DNA of 64,000 bases from Pseudozobellia thermophila (GTDB lineage Bacteria; Bacteroidota; Bacteroidia; Flavobacteriales; Flavobacteriaceae), in NCBI RefSeq assembly GCF_900141855.1, contig NZ_FQYU01000002.1, forward strand, positions 992,001 to 1,056,000. The letters are read 5' to 3'. The translations under genes were made by a program, and so were the position numbers. How positions within the stretch are numbered: position 1 is the stretch's first letter; each line of letters begins with the position of its first letter. The notes under the pieces are model-generated. The model was not told where the DNA came from. It did not search any database and saw only the letters and a program-made list of their open reading frames with translations. This document shows positions 17,429 to 27,422 of the stretch, one piece after another.

Positions 17429-17460
17429 AAAAAAAAATTGGCGGCCTAAGGCCGCCAATT
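17429..17460 (-). terminator. intrinsic terminator after susD of the first SusCD pair
   Basis: An 11-bp perfect stem (17436-17446 with 17450-17460, core TTGGCGGCC/GGCCGCCAA) with a 3-base TAA loop is followed, in minus-strand sense, by a run of nine T. It lies 21 bases past the SusD stop. The hairpin may also block read-through from the convergent DUF5060 gene, although no T-run follows on that side. Confidence 0.85.
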
Positions 17461-17481
17461 TCATACTAAAAAACTAAACTA

Positions 17482-19044
17482 TCAATATCCGGGATTCTGC
17501 ACAAAGTTGGGATTCCCGTCGATTTCGTTTTGGGGAATGGCAATGTATTCCCTCCCTGGCTTATAGGCGCTGGTCCCTGCACTTTCAGATTTCAATTCGG
17601 GATGGTTCACGATGCGCTCGACCACCTTGCCCCAACGCAAAAGGTCGAAGTAACGGGTACGCTCAAAGGTAAGCTCCTTGACCCGCTCATCTTCGATATC
17701 CTGCATGGTTATACTTGTAAACAAAGGCATATCGGCCCTAGCGCGTACCTGGTTGATCGCATCGACCGCGGCAGGTGTCGAACCATTGAGCATAAACTCG
17801 GCCTCGGCGAACATCAAAAGAACATCGGCATACCTTAAAATTCTCAGATTATTGCCCGAGCCGTACCAACCTAGCTCTTGTGATTGGGCAAACCCGTTAT
17901 ATTCCCAGTCCAAATACTTATTGGCGAAGATCTGTGTACCATCTTCAGAAAAGGCCTCGGCATAGCTTTGATTACCATAGGTCCTTGATTTTAAATACCT
18001 GCCCCGATATTCGGTAGAATCGTTCGAGTTAAAAAACAAGGTAGCGAAGGCCCTAGGGTCAATTTCCCCATTGACCGTGGTCTCATCCTTATACAGATCC
18101 AAAACCCAATCGTTCACCCGAAAGCCATCTTGGTTGGTAAATACCGGAGGTGGGGCCAAGTCAGCTTGAAAGGCAGCTCCCTTACCTAACCCGGGAGCAT
18201 CCCCTCCCCATCCGGAGTTACCATCGGCAATCAACTGAATTTCAAATAAGGATTCGGCGTTGTTCTCGTAAGCTTCGGTAAAGTTATGGGTGTAATCCTC
18301 CATCAATTGGTAGCGACCGTCCATCACCTTTTCAAATTCGGCCTTGGCCTCGGCGTATTTCTGTTGGTATAGGAATACTTTTCCCAACATTCCCGTAGCC
18401 GCCCCACTGGTAACCCTTCCGACATTGTCTTCCGACCAAGAATCGGGCAATAAGGACTGGGCCTGCTTAAGGTCGGCCTCTATCTGGGCCCAAACATCGG
18501 CCGGATCGGCCTGCTCGATCAAATTGGGTTGTTCTATTTCTGATATCGGTGTGGTGATCAAGGGTACGTTGAGCCAGTTGTTGACCAAATTGAAATAGTT
18601 GAACGCCCTGATAAAATAGGCTTCGCCAAGGATATTGTCCCTATAATCGGCATCCATTTCGACGTCGGGAACATTGGCCAAGACCTCGTTGGCCCTGGTA
18701 ACACATTGATACATCGCACTCCATACCCAAAAGGTGGCATTGCTCTCGGAGGTACCGTTAAAATAACCTACGGCCGTTCTTTCCGAGGTATTGAACCCGT
18801 TTACTACATCGTCGCGGTAATCGGAGGTAAAGATCTCGAACCTCGTGTAGTACCATATATTGGTAAACGGACTATACGCTCCCATGATTCCCTTTTCCGC
18901 ATCGTCCTCATTTCTCCAGAAGGAATTTGGGGTAATTACATTCGGGTTGGTCTGATCGAGAATCTCATCGCTACAGCCGATTGCGTAGAACAACATGCCG
19001 ATAAAGACGATCAACACCCACTTTGATATTTTTATTTTGTACAT
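17482..19044 (-). CDS. SusD/RagB-family surface glycan-binding lipoprotein (pair 1)
   Basis: This 520-residue lipoprotein has its lipobox at YAIGC (Cys24), followed by the typical SusD start DEILDQTNPN. SusD family segments include EAYFIRAFNYFNLVNNW (near 140), GRVTSGAATGMLGKVFLYQQKY (near 205) and the C-terminal RYADVLLMFAEAEFMLN and RTRYFDLLRWGKV. It forms the lid over the SusC transporter and binds oligosaccharide at the cell surface. It is encoded 17 bases after the cognate susC and is followed by a strong intrinsic terminator. The ligand is inferred to be a red-algal galactan fragment from the locus. Confidence 0.94.
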   Translation of the reverse strand: MYKIKISKWVLIVFIGMLFYAIGCSDEILDQTNPNVITPNSFWRNEDDAEKGIMGAYSPFTNIWYYTRFEIFTSDYRDDVVNGFNTSERTAVGYFNGTSESNATFWVWSAMYQCVTRANEVLANVPDVEMDADYRDNILGEAYFIRAFNYFNLVNNWLNVPLITTPISEIEQPNLIEQADPADVWAQIEADLKQAQSLLPDSWSEDNVGRVTSGAATGMLGKVFLYQQKYAEAKAEFEKVMDGRYQLMEDYTHNFTEAYENNAESLFEIQLIADGNSGWGGDAPGLGKGAAFQADLAPPPVFTNQDGFRVNDWVLDLYKDETTVNGEIDPRAFATLFFNSNDSTEYRGRYLKSRTYGNQSYAEAFSEDGTQIFANKYLDWEYNGFAQSQELGWYGSGNNLRILRYADVLLMFAEAEFMLNGSTPAAVDAINQVRARADMPLFTSITMQDIEDERVKELTFERTRYFDLLRWGKVVERIVNHPELKSESAGTSAYKPGREYIAIPQNEIDGNPNFVQNPGY

Positions 19045-19061
19045 AGCTTAACTTTTTTTGT

Positions 19062-22000
19062 TTAAAATGATACTTGCAACCCTAATCTAAACTCCCTAGG
19101 TGTAGGGTAGGTACCTTCGTCGACCCCTGAGTTGAAAATACTGTTGTTTCCAGAGGCCCCCCTACCGTTTCTACCCACCTCTGGGTAGTAACCCGTATAA
19201 TCGGTAATGGTAAACAGGTTGGTGGCCGAAACATACAGCCTCAATTTTTTGATCTTCATTTTGTCGAGTACCCCGTCATTGAACGAATACCCCAATTGGG
19301 CATTGCGAAGCCTGAAGTAATCACCGGGCTCCAAATAAAATGTAGACATTCGTCTGTTGAACCCTAGGTCGGCCTTGGTATTCTTAGGGATATTGGATGA
19401 AGTATTGGTCGGGGACCATGCGTTCAAGGCATCCGCAAAATAGTTCCCTTCCAAATCAAAGTAGCCTCTGTACTTGGTACCGTTGAGGATCTCGTTGCCC
19501 GCGACACCGTTAAAAAAGAGGTTCAGGTCGAACTTTTTGTATTCGGCCGATATGTTAAGGCCGTATTCCAGGTCGGGCGTAGGGTTTCCGATATAGGTGC
19601 GATCATCATCGTCAATATCGCCATCGCCGTCCAAATCCCTGAACTTAAAGTCCCCCGCACTCGGATTACCTACTTGGTCATTGGCGGCGGTCGCCTCGGC
19701 ATCGGTTTGGTAGATCCCATCCACGATATAACCATAAAAGGAAGAAATCGGGTGACCTACGTCGGTTCGGGTACTGTTGATGGTGTTGGACGTAAAGGAG
19801 CCCTGGATGATCGGGGAAGCATCGCCCAATGCAGTGACCTCATTGTCAAGAAGCGAGAAATTGGCCGAAATTCCCAATATAAAATCGTCCGACAGCTGTT
19901 CCCTGTAGTCCGCTAAAAACTCAAAGCCCTTGTTCTCAATACTGGCCGTATTAAAGGGGACCTCATTGCCAAATCCGGTATACAACGGCAACCTAAGGCC
20001 TACCAAGACGTCTTCCGATTTTTTGACAAAGTAATCCATGGTAAACCTCAATCTATTGTCCAGAATACCAAGTTCCATACCGATATCGGTGGTCTTTGTG
20101 GTCTCCCAGGTAATATTCGGATTCACTCCCTGTGTGATGGAATAACCGCTAACCCTGGTCTGTGCTTCCCCCAGGATGTACTCACTGTACAGGTTCAGAG
20201 AGGGATCGATGGCATAGGCCGCGACATTGTTCGAACCTATTTCCCCGTAGCTGGCCCGTAACTTTAAATCGGAAATCAGGGAAACATTTTCCATAAATTT
20301 CTCGTTGCTTACATTCCACCCCAAGGCCATGGATGGGAAGGTACCCCAACGCAAATCTTCGGTAAACAACGAGGAACCGTCCCTACGTACCGTCGCGGTA
20401 AGGAGGTAACGGTCATCGAACACATAGTTCAACCGGGCAAAATAAGATTGGATCGTTGAAGTGATGTCCTGCGAGGGCACATTTTGGATTTCTTCCGCCG
20501 CTGATGCCACCCGAATGTCATTGGAGGGGAATCCCCGGGCTATTACCCCCAAGGACCTTGAATTGGTCTCCTGCTCGGTATATCCCCCAAGCAGGTTGAT
20601 GGAGTGCTTGCCGAACACTTTCTGGTAGTTCAAGGTATTTTCCAACAACCACGACTGGTAGGTGGTATTGGTTTCCTTCAATTCCGCCATACCGCTTGAC
20701 ACCCCGGTGGCCAAGAAAACGGGATGGTTGGGCGTAAAGGTGTAATTGTTGTTGTTGTAATATTCAAGTCCCAGATTCAATTTATAGGTCAGGCCATCCA
20801 CAATTTCGTATGAGGGAGACAGGTTTCCCAAAAAGGTATTTCTGGTAACCGTACGGTCTTCCAAGGCGGCCATACCCAATTCGTTATAAATCGACGTTTG
20901 CCCATAGAACGCACCGGTTGCCCCCGCAACACCTCTTTCCTCCATATCCGACGCGCTCCAATCGCCGTTGGCGTCCTTTAACCTGATGGTCGGCAAAATA
21001 TTTCGCTCCTTATTAAAGTAAGGGTTGGGGTTATTGACGGTCCGTGTCAGCCCCAAGGTCGTTTCGAGCTTGAACCTGTTTTTTGTAAAACTACCGTTGG
21101 CCCTTGTGGTATACCTTTTAAAATCGGAGTATTTTACGATACCATCTTGGTCAAAATAGTTCATCGAAAGGCTGAAGAGGGTGTTCTCCCCTCCTCCGGC
21201 CAACCTCACATTGGTGTTTTGGACGGCGGCCGACCTCAGCGATTCCTTGTACAGGTCGCTCGAATAAGAAGGATCGAACTGGGTGTCGTTGGCCGGTTTT
21301 CGCGAAGAACCGTCGTTGTCATCGGCCCTGTTCGCAATTTCGGCATATTGGCTTGCATCGGCCCAATCCAAGTTATTGATCACGCTCTGAAAACCATAGC
21401 TTGTATCGAAATCCACTGAAAGTCCGCCCTGCTTTCCTTTTTTGGTCGTAATGATAACAACCCCGTTGGCGGCCCTTGACCCGTAAATGGCACTGGCAGA
21501 GGCATCCTTTAAGACGGATATGGATTCGATATCCGATGGGTTAAGCGAACCCATGCCCCCTGTCAACATCCCATCGATTACATACAAGGGTCCGGCATCG
21601 GACAAGGTTCCCGTACCCCTTATGGCAATGACCGCACTCGAACCGGGCGAGCCGCCTTGCGACTGTACACTTACCCCGGCCATTCGACCTTGTAGGGCCT
21701 GCGATGCATCGCTATAAGTGTACTTTTCGATGTCCTTCGACGCCACTTGCGCCACCGAGCCGGTCAGATCACTTTTCTTTTGGGTTCCGTACCCGATAAC
21801 AACTACTTCCTCCAATTGACTGGCATCTTCTTCCAATGCCACATCCACTACCGATTTTCCGCTAACCGGTACTTCGACCGTCTTGAATCCTATATAGCTA
21901 ATGACCAAGGTAGAATTGGAGGGTACCGACAAGGTATAGTTACCGTCAAAATCGGTTTGTGTTCCGTTCGTAGTTCCCTTGACCAAGACCGAGGCGCCGG

Positions 22001-22157
22001 GCAAGGGCTCCCCACCGGTGTCGGTCACCGTACCTGTAACAGTTCCATCTTGCGCAAAGGCAGATGTATTGCCCAAACACAGGAAACCAAAGACCAAATA
22101 GAGCATCGGCACCTTGCAGAACAACTTCATTCTTTTTGTTAATTTCATATTACGCAT
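19062..22157 (-). CDS. SusC/RagA TonB-dependent outer-membrane transporter (pair 1)
   Basis: This 1031-residue protein has a signal peptide ending near FAQDG (residue about 36). A carboxypeptidase-regulatory-like domain (GTVTGTVTDTGGEPLPGAS, VISYIGFKTVEVPVSG) follows, then a plug domain with EEVVVIGYGTQKKSDLTG near 115 and IRGTGTLSDAGPLYVIDG near 190, and a beta-barrel ending in the aromatic LGLQVSF. There is no STN domain, so signalling to an anti-sigma factor is not expected. It imports oligosaccharides with the SusD encoded downstream. It is transcribed head to head with a second susC; the 309-bp gap holds a 12-bp palindrome at 22232-22243. Confidence 0.95.
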   Translation of the reverse strand: MRNMKLTKRMKLFCKVPMLYLVFGFLCLGNTSAFAQDGTVTGTVTDTGGEPLPGASVLVKGTTNGTQTDFDGNYTLSVPSNSTLVISYIGFKTVEVPVSGKSVVDVALEEDASQLEEVVVIGYGTQKKSDLTGSVAQVASKDIEKYTYSDASQALQGRMAGVSVQSQGGSPGSSAVIAIRGTGTLSDAGPLYVIDGMLTGGMGSLNPSDIESISVLKDASASAIYGSRAANGVVIITTKKGKQGGLSVDFDTSYGFQSVINNLDWADASQYAEIANRADDNDGSSRKPANDTQFDPSYSSDLYKESLRSAAVQNTNVRLAGGGENTLFSLSMNYFDQDGIVKYSDFKRYTTRANGSFTKNRFKLETTLGLTRTVNNPNPYFNKERNILPTIRLKDANGDWSASDMEERGVAGATGAFYGQTSIYNELGMAALEDRTVTRNTFLGNLSPSYEIVDGLTYKLNLGLEYYNNNNYTFTPNHPVFLATGVSSGMAELKETNTTYQSWLLENTLNYQKVFGKHSINLLGGYTEQETNSRSLGVIARGFPSNDIRVASAAEEIQNVPSQDITSTIQSYFARLNYVFDDRYLLTATVRRDGSSLFTEDLRWGTFPSMALGWNVSNEKFMENVSLISDLKLRASYGEIGSNNVAAYAIDPSLNLYSEYILGEAQTRVSGYSITQGVNPNITWETTKTTDIGMELGILDNRLRFTMDYFVKKSEDVLVGLRLPLYTGFGNEVPFNTASIENKGFEFLADYREQLSDDFILGISANFSLLDNEVTALGDASPIIQGSFTSNTINSTRTDVGHPISSFYGYIVDGIYQTDAEATAANDQVGNPSAGDFKFRDLDGDGDIDDDDRTYIGNPTPDLEYGLNISAEYKKFDLNLFFNGVAGNEILNGTKYRGYFDLEGNYFADALNAWSPTNTSSNIPKNTKADLGFNRRMSTFYLEPGDYFRLRNAQLGYSFNDGVLDKMKIKKLRLYVSATNLFTITDYTGYYPEVGRNGRGASGNNSIFNSGVDEGTYPTPREFRLGLQVSF

Positions 22158-22466
22158 AGTTTGTCAGTTGATATTTTGGCTAAAGTAGACCAAGGTTATT
22201 GACAACTATGCAACAATTGGCCTCATCACTAGAACATATGTTCAGTAGAGGTATAATTGTCCCTTTAATTTTCCTGTTCCGAATAGCTTTGTTACCTCCC
22301 TTTAGGTGCCGTTTTTCCCGAAAACCTAAATACAATGCTATATAAATCAACCCTATAGTTGTTCCCTCCCAGACATTTCAAACCATTTGTATTCCACTCA
22401 AAATCATTTGTTACCCAGTCCTTTAACAAAATTTTAAATATTGTGACCGAATAACTAATTTAAACT
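22158..22466. promoter_or_regulatory. divergent promoter region between two susC genes, with palindrome
   Basis: This gap serves both SusC operons. It contains a perfect 12-bp palindrome GAACATATGTTC at 22232-22243, an exact -7-like TAGCTTTG at 22284-22291 (plus strand, with a TTG at 22257-22259 at longer than usual spacing), and the direct repeat annotated separately at 22384-22412. No ORF or RNA gene is evident. The half-sites found on the plus side are not matched on the minus side, so the two SusC operons may answer to different signals. Confidence 0.45.
22384..22412 (+). promoter_or_regulatory. 21-bp-spaced direct repeat upstream of the second susC
   Basis: CATTTGTA at 22384 and CATTTGTT at 22405 are exactly 21 bp apart. 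The second half-site begins 62 bases before the susC ATG at 22467, nearly the same distance as at the Gfo/Idh/MocA gene (64). A degenerate -7-like TAAATATT at 22435-22442 lies downstream, so an activator bound here would overlap the -33 region. This is consistent with AraC-type activation. Confidence 0.62.
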
Positions 22467-25400
22467 ATGAGACAACAAAAATTTAAACTACGAGCACTAT
22501 GGTTTGCCCTGTGCCCCTTCTTTTTGGGGGCGGGCATCGCATTAGGACAACAAGTACAGGTATCGGGTACCGTAAGTGACAATCAGGGGCCGCTTCCCGG
22601 GGTTTCCGTCATTGTCAAAGGCACCAATAACGGTACGGTAACTGATTTTGACGGGAAGTATTCCATCAAAGCCGAAGCCTCCGGCACCTTAATTTTCAGC
22701 TACATCGGTTATAAGACCGAAGAAATCGCCATTGGCGGTAGGCAAACGATCAATTTAAGCCTTGAGGAAAACGTTTCCGCCCTGGAAGAAGTGGTAGTGG
22801 TAGGTTACGGGGCACAAAAGAAGAAGGAACTGACCGGAGCCGTTGCCCAGGTAAAATCGGAAGAACTCTTAAAAACATCGACGGCAGATATCGGAACGGC
22901 CCTTCAAGGACAAATTGCAGGGGTGAACGTTACCGCGAGTTCGGGGGCGCCGGGTTCCGAGGCCAATGTTATGATCAGGGGGCTTACCTCGATAAATGGG
23001 GCCAATAGGCCCTTATACGTCGTGGATGGTGTTCCCTTCGACGGAGACCCCAAACTGAGTATCAACGAAATAGAGACCATCGATGTCTTAAAGGATGGGG
23101 CCTCGGCAGCCATCTATGGTACCAGGGGGGCCGCAGGTGTAATATTGATCACCACGAAAAAAGGGAAGGAAGGACAAATGAAAATATCGTTGGACAGCTA
23201 TTATGGACTTCAACATATTACCTCGGCCACGCCTTTATTGAATGTCGAGGACAAATTGTACACCACCTTCCTGCAAGGTGCGGCCTTGAACAACAGTCGA
23301 TATGGAAATACATGGACGACCATACAACAGAGTCCGCATCTTTTAACGAACAACACAAACCTCGTAGAGGCCATTGAAAACAACATGGCCCCCACCCAGA
23401 ACCACAGCCTTACCCTTTCGGGCGGAAGGGATGGCCTGACCTACAGCATCACGGGAAACTATTACGACCAAGAAGGGGTCATCATCAAATCGGGCTATGA
23501 TCGCTTCAATGTGAGGGCGAACAGTCAATTCGTCAGGGGGAACTGGAACATTTCGACGGGAATTTCCTTTAGGATCGAAGACAGGGAATATGCGCCATGG
23601 GGACTATTGCTCAATGCCATCAAATACAATCCCTACCAACCCTACCTAGACCCCGAGGCAAGTGTTATTGAAAATGCCGGGGATGGCACGGATGCCAACA
23701 ACCTTTCCTATTTGGGCTACCTCTTTCTTCAGGAGGACAACCAAGAGAACAACTACTTTGACGGAAACCTCAACATTACCTATAATTTCACCGACAACCT
23801 AAAGATCACTTCCCGGATTGCCTCAAGCTACGACAATGGCACCAGGATTACCATCAACCCAAAATTCGTCGCCTATAGGGACGACGGAAGCCCGGTAACC
23901 TCACAAAGGTCAAAAGTGAAAAATTTGAGTTCCCTTGCCAAAAAGTTTACCTGGGAGAACATACTGAATTATCAAAAAAGCTTTGGGGACCATAACATTA
24001 ACCTCACCGGGGTCTACTCGGCGGAGAAATACTCCTATTCCGAGTTTTTTGCCGAAAAAAGCGATTTGGTCTCCAACGACATTACCGTGCTGAACGGGGC
24101 GACCGCCGACCCAAACGTGGGATCGGGCAACAATCCGTGGACGCAAAACAGGGAAAGTACATTGATCGGGATGTTGGCACGGCTTCAATACAATTACAAA
24201 GGAAAGTATTTGTTGAGCGGCGCGGTCAGAAGGGACGGATCTTCCCGCTTTAAGGAGGAACCATGGGGGGTATTTCCTTCGCTTTCCGCCGGATGGAACG
24301 TTTCTGACGAAAAGTTCTGGAATCCCCTGAAGAACACCGTTTCCTCCTTTAAATTAAGAGGTAGTAGGGGTACTACGGGAAACCAAGGTATTGCCGACTA
24401 TTCCTTTACCCCCACCATAACCCTTGACAACGACTACGTATTAGGGGCGGGCGATTATCAGAATTTAGTTCTGGGCGCCACACAAACCGGGTTTGCCAAC
24501 CCCAAAGTGCGCTGGGAAACATCGGTATCGTTGAACGGGGGCTTCGATTTGGGCTTCTTTGATAACAAACTGACCCTCTCGGGGGATATTTACGAAACCA
24601 AGAAGCAAGATATGCTCTTTCCTGTTCTATTGCCTCCCTCCGCAGGGGGAGGAAAAGATGCCGAGGTAACCCTAAACGTTGGGGACATGACCAACAAGGG
24701 GGTGGAATTTGCCATGAATTACCGCCACTCCGGTGAACTATCGTGGAATGCCGGCCTTACCTATACGCGAAATGAGAATATCATTACCAAAATGAGCCTA
24801 AGCAATAAGATTATTTATTTTGACGATAGCAGCATTTCCGGTCATGACAACGATCAAGATTTGGTCTCGGCCATTGCCGAAGGCTATGAAGGAGGTGCCT
24901 TTTTCTTGATAGAAACGGATGGTACCATAAAAACCGAGGAGGAACTGGCCAAATACCAAGAGATTGTGCCCGATGCCCAATTGGGAGATTTGAAATACAT
25001 CGATTATGACAATAACGGAACGATTGACATCAACGACCGCCAGTACATGGGTAGCGGTACCCCGGATTATGAAATGGGACTTAACTTTTCGGCCTATTAT
25101 AAGAACATCGATTTCTCCATGCAATGGTACGGATCGTTTGGCGCCGAAATCATCAACGGCAACAAGGCCTTGGCCTATAAGGTCGGGAACCATCAAGACC
25201 TAGTATACCAATGGACCCCGCAGAACAACACGTCGGACATTCCTGTAAACCGAAATGCCACCCATAACAACTACAGGGGGCAAACCGACTACTGGCTAGA
25301 GGATGGCACCTTTGTAAGGCTACGTAACATTTCCTTGGGCTATACCATCCCCAAGGAGTATACAGAAGTCTTGGGCATTGCGAAATTCAGGGTCTATGTA

Positions 25401-25544
25401 GCCGCCCAAAACCCATTGACCATAACAAAATACGACGGATACGACCCCGAGGTGGGCAACAACGGACTCAGCACACGAGGTATTGACAAAGGAACCTACC
25501 CCGTAAGCTCGCAAATACGAACCGGATTGCAAATCGAATTCTAA
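22467..25544 (+). CDS. SusC/RagA TonB-dependent outer-membrane transporter (pair 2)
   Basis: This 1025-residue protein has a signal peptide ending near ALGQQ (residue about 29). It has a carboxypeptidase-regulatory-like domain (GTVSDNQGPLPGVSVIVKG), a TonB-box/plug junction EEVVVVGYGAQKKKELTGA near 110, plug motif IRGLTSINGANRPLYVVDG near 172, and a beta-barrel terminating in RTGLQIEF. It lacks an STN domain. It is the first gene of a plus-strand operon with susD and a glycan-binding lipoprotein, preceded by the 21-bp-spaced direct repeat. It shares architecture with the SusC on the other side of the gap, but the sequences differ throughout the barrel, suggesting a different oligosaccharide. 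Confidence 0.95.
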   Translation: MRQQKFKLRALWFALCPFFLGAGIALGQQVQVSGTVSDNQGPLPGVSVIVKGTNNGTVTDFDGKYSIKAEASGTLIFSYIGYKTEEIAIGGRQTINLSLEENVSALEEVVVVGYGAQKKKELTGAVAQVKSEELLKTSTADIGTALQGQIAGVNVTASSGAPGSEANVMIRGLTSINGANRPLYVVDGVPFDGDPKLSINEIETIDVLKDGASAAIYGTRGAAGVILITTKKGKEGQMKISLDSYYGLQHITSATPLLNVEDKLYTTFLQGAALNNSRYGNTWTTIQQSPHLLTNNTNLVEAIENNMAPTQNHSLTLSGGRDGLTYSITGNYYDQEGVIIKSGYDRFNVRANSQFVRGNWNISTGISFRIEDREYAPWGLLLNAIKYNPYQPYLDPEASVIENAGDGTDANNLSYLGYLFLQEDNQENNYFDGNLNITYNFTDNLKITSRIASSYDNGTRITINPKFVAYRDDGSPVTSQRSKVKNLSSLAKKFTWENILNYQKSFGDHNINLTGVYSAEKYSYSEFFAEKSDLVSNDITVLNGATADPNVGSGNNPWTQNRESTLIGMLARLQYNYKGKYLLSGAVRRDGSSRFKEEPWGVFPSLSAGWNVSDEKFWNPLKNTVSSFKLRGSRGTTGNQGIADYSFTPTITLDNDYVLGAGDYQNLVLGATQTGFANPKVRWETSVSLNGGFDLGFFDNKLTLSGDIYETKKQDMLFPVLLPPSAGGGKDAEVTLNVGDMTNKGVEFAMNYRHSGELSWNAGLTYTRNENIITKMSLSNKIIYFDDSSISGHDNDQDLVSAIAEGYEGGAFFLIETDGTIKTEEELAKYQEIVPDAQLGDLKYIDYDNNGTIDINDRQYMGSGTPDYEMGLNFSAYYKNIDFSMQWYGSFGAEIINGNKALAYKVGNHQDLVYQWTPQNNTSDIPVNRNATHNNYRGQTDYWLEDGTFVRLRNISLGYTIPKEYTEVLGIAKFRVYVAAQNPLTITKYDGYDPEVGNNGLSTRGIDKGTYPVSSQIRTGLQIEF

Positions 25545-25599
25545 GATGATCATGATGAAGACGAGACATAGCATACGTACAATTGAAAAAACAAGAGCA

Positions 25600-27366
25600 A
25601 TGAAGAAAACGATTACTAAAAAGTTGTGGCTTATTATTGTTCCCATGGCCCTTCTATTGGGCTGTGAGGATGATTTTCTGGAGCAGACCAACCCCAACCA
25701 AATATCTACGGACACTTTTTGGGAAGACAACAATGACCTGGAACAAGGTCTCATTGCGGCCTATAAAGGTTTTGCCAATCCTAACGTCATCAAATTGGTA
25801 GAGGAACTGGCGCGAACCGATTTGGCCTGGGCCAGTGGGTGGCAGCGCCCCAACAACACCAACCCCTATTACCTGCAGATTTTCAACGACGCTTCTGCCG
25901 CGCCCAACGACAAGTGGAGTGCCAACTACACCGCCATTTTCAGGGCCAACCAGGTAATCGAGGCCGCAGAGACCCTTAAGGACACCTATACCACCGACGA
26001 GGAAAGGGAAGAAGGCCTGATCATTCTGGCCCAGGCGCGGTTTCTAAGGGGCTATCTTTATTTTAACCTGTACAATTCCTTTAACGAAGGTTCGGTACCC
26101 ATTTTCGATTTTGTACCGGTCGAGGAGGAGGATTTTTACCAACCTACCGCTCCCGCCGACGATGTGAAAAATTTCTATTTGCAGGACCTTCAATTCGCTG
26201 CCGAGAACTTGCCCGCACAATGGGAGGGCCAAGACAAGGGGCGGGTTACCGCCGGGGCTGCCGTAGCCCTTATCGGACAATCCTACCTATATGAAGGTGA
26301 CTACGAAACGGCCTCGACTTATTTCAAGAGGGTCATCGATGATTTTGGTTACGCGTTGACCCCCAATATCGGAAGTAATTTCACCACTATGGACGAGATG
26401 AACGAAGAATCGATTTTGGAGGTAAGCTATTCCCTCGACTATAAGAACGAACTAGGTCCGTGGGACAGTAGGGACGTCGCCAACTCGGCTTACGTTAGAC
26501 AGTTTACCGGCGGGGACGGTAGATGGTACGGGGCCGTTGCGGCCAATTGGCTTATCCAAAAATACCGACAAGACCCCATTGACTATTCCGACCCCAGAAA
26601 CAAGGTAGTCGATGAGGATGGAAACGAGGGCTTTAGAAAATTCAGTCTTAGGACATCGTGGTCCATCGCCCTGGTCGACGACGAGGACATGGGCTATTAC
26701 CTGAGGGAAAAGACGGGACAAGCGGCCCTGTTCAATGTAAAAATGACCGCCTTTTGGCGCAAGCACACCAATTGGGACATTACCCGATCCGAAGAAGAAC
26801 TGTCCCCTGGCGAAGTCAGGTCCGGAGTAAACGAGCGATTGATCCGATTGGCCGAAATCTACCTGCAGTATGCCGAATGCCAGATCCAATTGGGGAATAT
26901 CGACGAAGCCCTAATTTATATCAACCGGGTGCGAAGAAGGTCGGGTGTCCAATTGCTGGGGCCCAACGGATCGGGGGAATTCCCCGCCAACGACCACGAC
27001 AATATTACCTATGACGCCCAAAGCCTAATGGAGCATTTGATGTATACCGAATTGCCCTTGGAGCTTTCGGCGGAAGGCGACGGAAACCGAAACATCGATC
27101 TAAGGAGATGGGGCGTAAAGGCCGAAAGGTTCCAAGAACTGGCCCAACGAAGATATACGGCCGACAACTATGAACTGGAGGATGAAGATGGGGAAATGGT
27201 AACCCGATGGGGTTCCATCGTAAGGGAGGTCGACCCTAGCGATGAGGCCGTAGACCAAAATTGGAACGAATTCCAATCGGCAGCGGCGAACTACAACCCC
27301 GACTTGCACGCCTATTGGCCCATACCCAACTCGGAAACCATTTCGAATCCACAATTGAGCAATTAA
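25600..27366 (+). CDS. SusD/RagB-family surface glycan-binding lipoprotein (pair 2)
   Basis: This is a 588-residue lipoprotein from the ATG at 25600, with lipobox LLLGC (Cys22) followed by EDDFLEQTNPNQ. The frame is open from an ATG at 25546, but starting there would put 18 extra residues before the signal peptide. SusD segments are present: RFLRGYLYFNLYNSF, GRVTAGAAVALIGQSYLYEGDY, RLAEIYLQYAECQIQLGN and NIDLRRWGVKAERF. It follows its susC directly. The encoded protein caps the transporter and binds the imported glycan. Confidence 0.94.
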   Translation: MKKTITKKLWLIIVPMALLLGCEDDFLEQTNPNQISTDTFWEDNNDLEQGLIAAYKGFANPNVIKLVEELARTDLAWASGWQRPNNTNPYYLQIFNDASAAPNDKWSANYTAIFRANQVIEAAETLKDTYTTDEEREEGLIILAQARFLRGYLYFNLYNSFNEGSVPIFDFVPVEEEDFYQPTAPADDVKNFYLQDLQFAAENLPAQWEGQDKGRVTAGAAVALIGQSYLYEGDYETASTYFKRVIDDFGYALTPNIGSNFTTMDEMNEESILEVSYSLDYKNELGPWDSRDVANSAYVRQFTGGDGRWYGAVAANWLIQKYRQDPIDYSDPRNKVVDEDGNEGFRKFSLRTSWSIALVDDEDMGYYLREKTGQAALFNVKMTAFWRKHTNWDITRSEEELSPGEVRSGVNERLIRLAEIYLQYAECQIQLGNIDEALIYINRVRRRSGVQLLGPNGSGEFPANDHDNITYDAQSLMEHLMYTELPLELSAEGDGNRNIDLRRWGVKAERFQELAQRRYTADNYELEDEDGEMVTRWGSIVREVDPSDEAVDQNWNEFQSAAANYNPDLHAYWPIPNSETISNPQLSN

Positions 27367-27422
27367 CTATAAATCCTTCCGATGGCAAGCAATAGTCACG
27401 GAAGAAACAAAACTTACATAAA

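Noticed and set aside
22384-22443. CRISPR-like or other long repeat array
   Set aside because: Only two short half-sites are present; no third copy, no long repeat and no cas gene were seen in the window.
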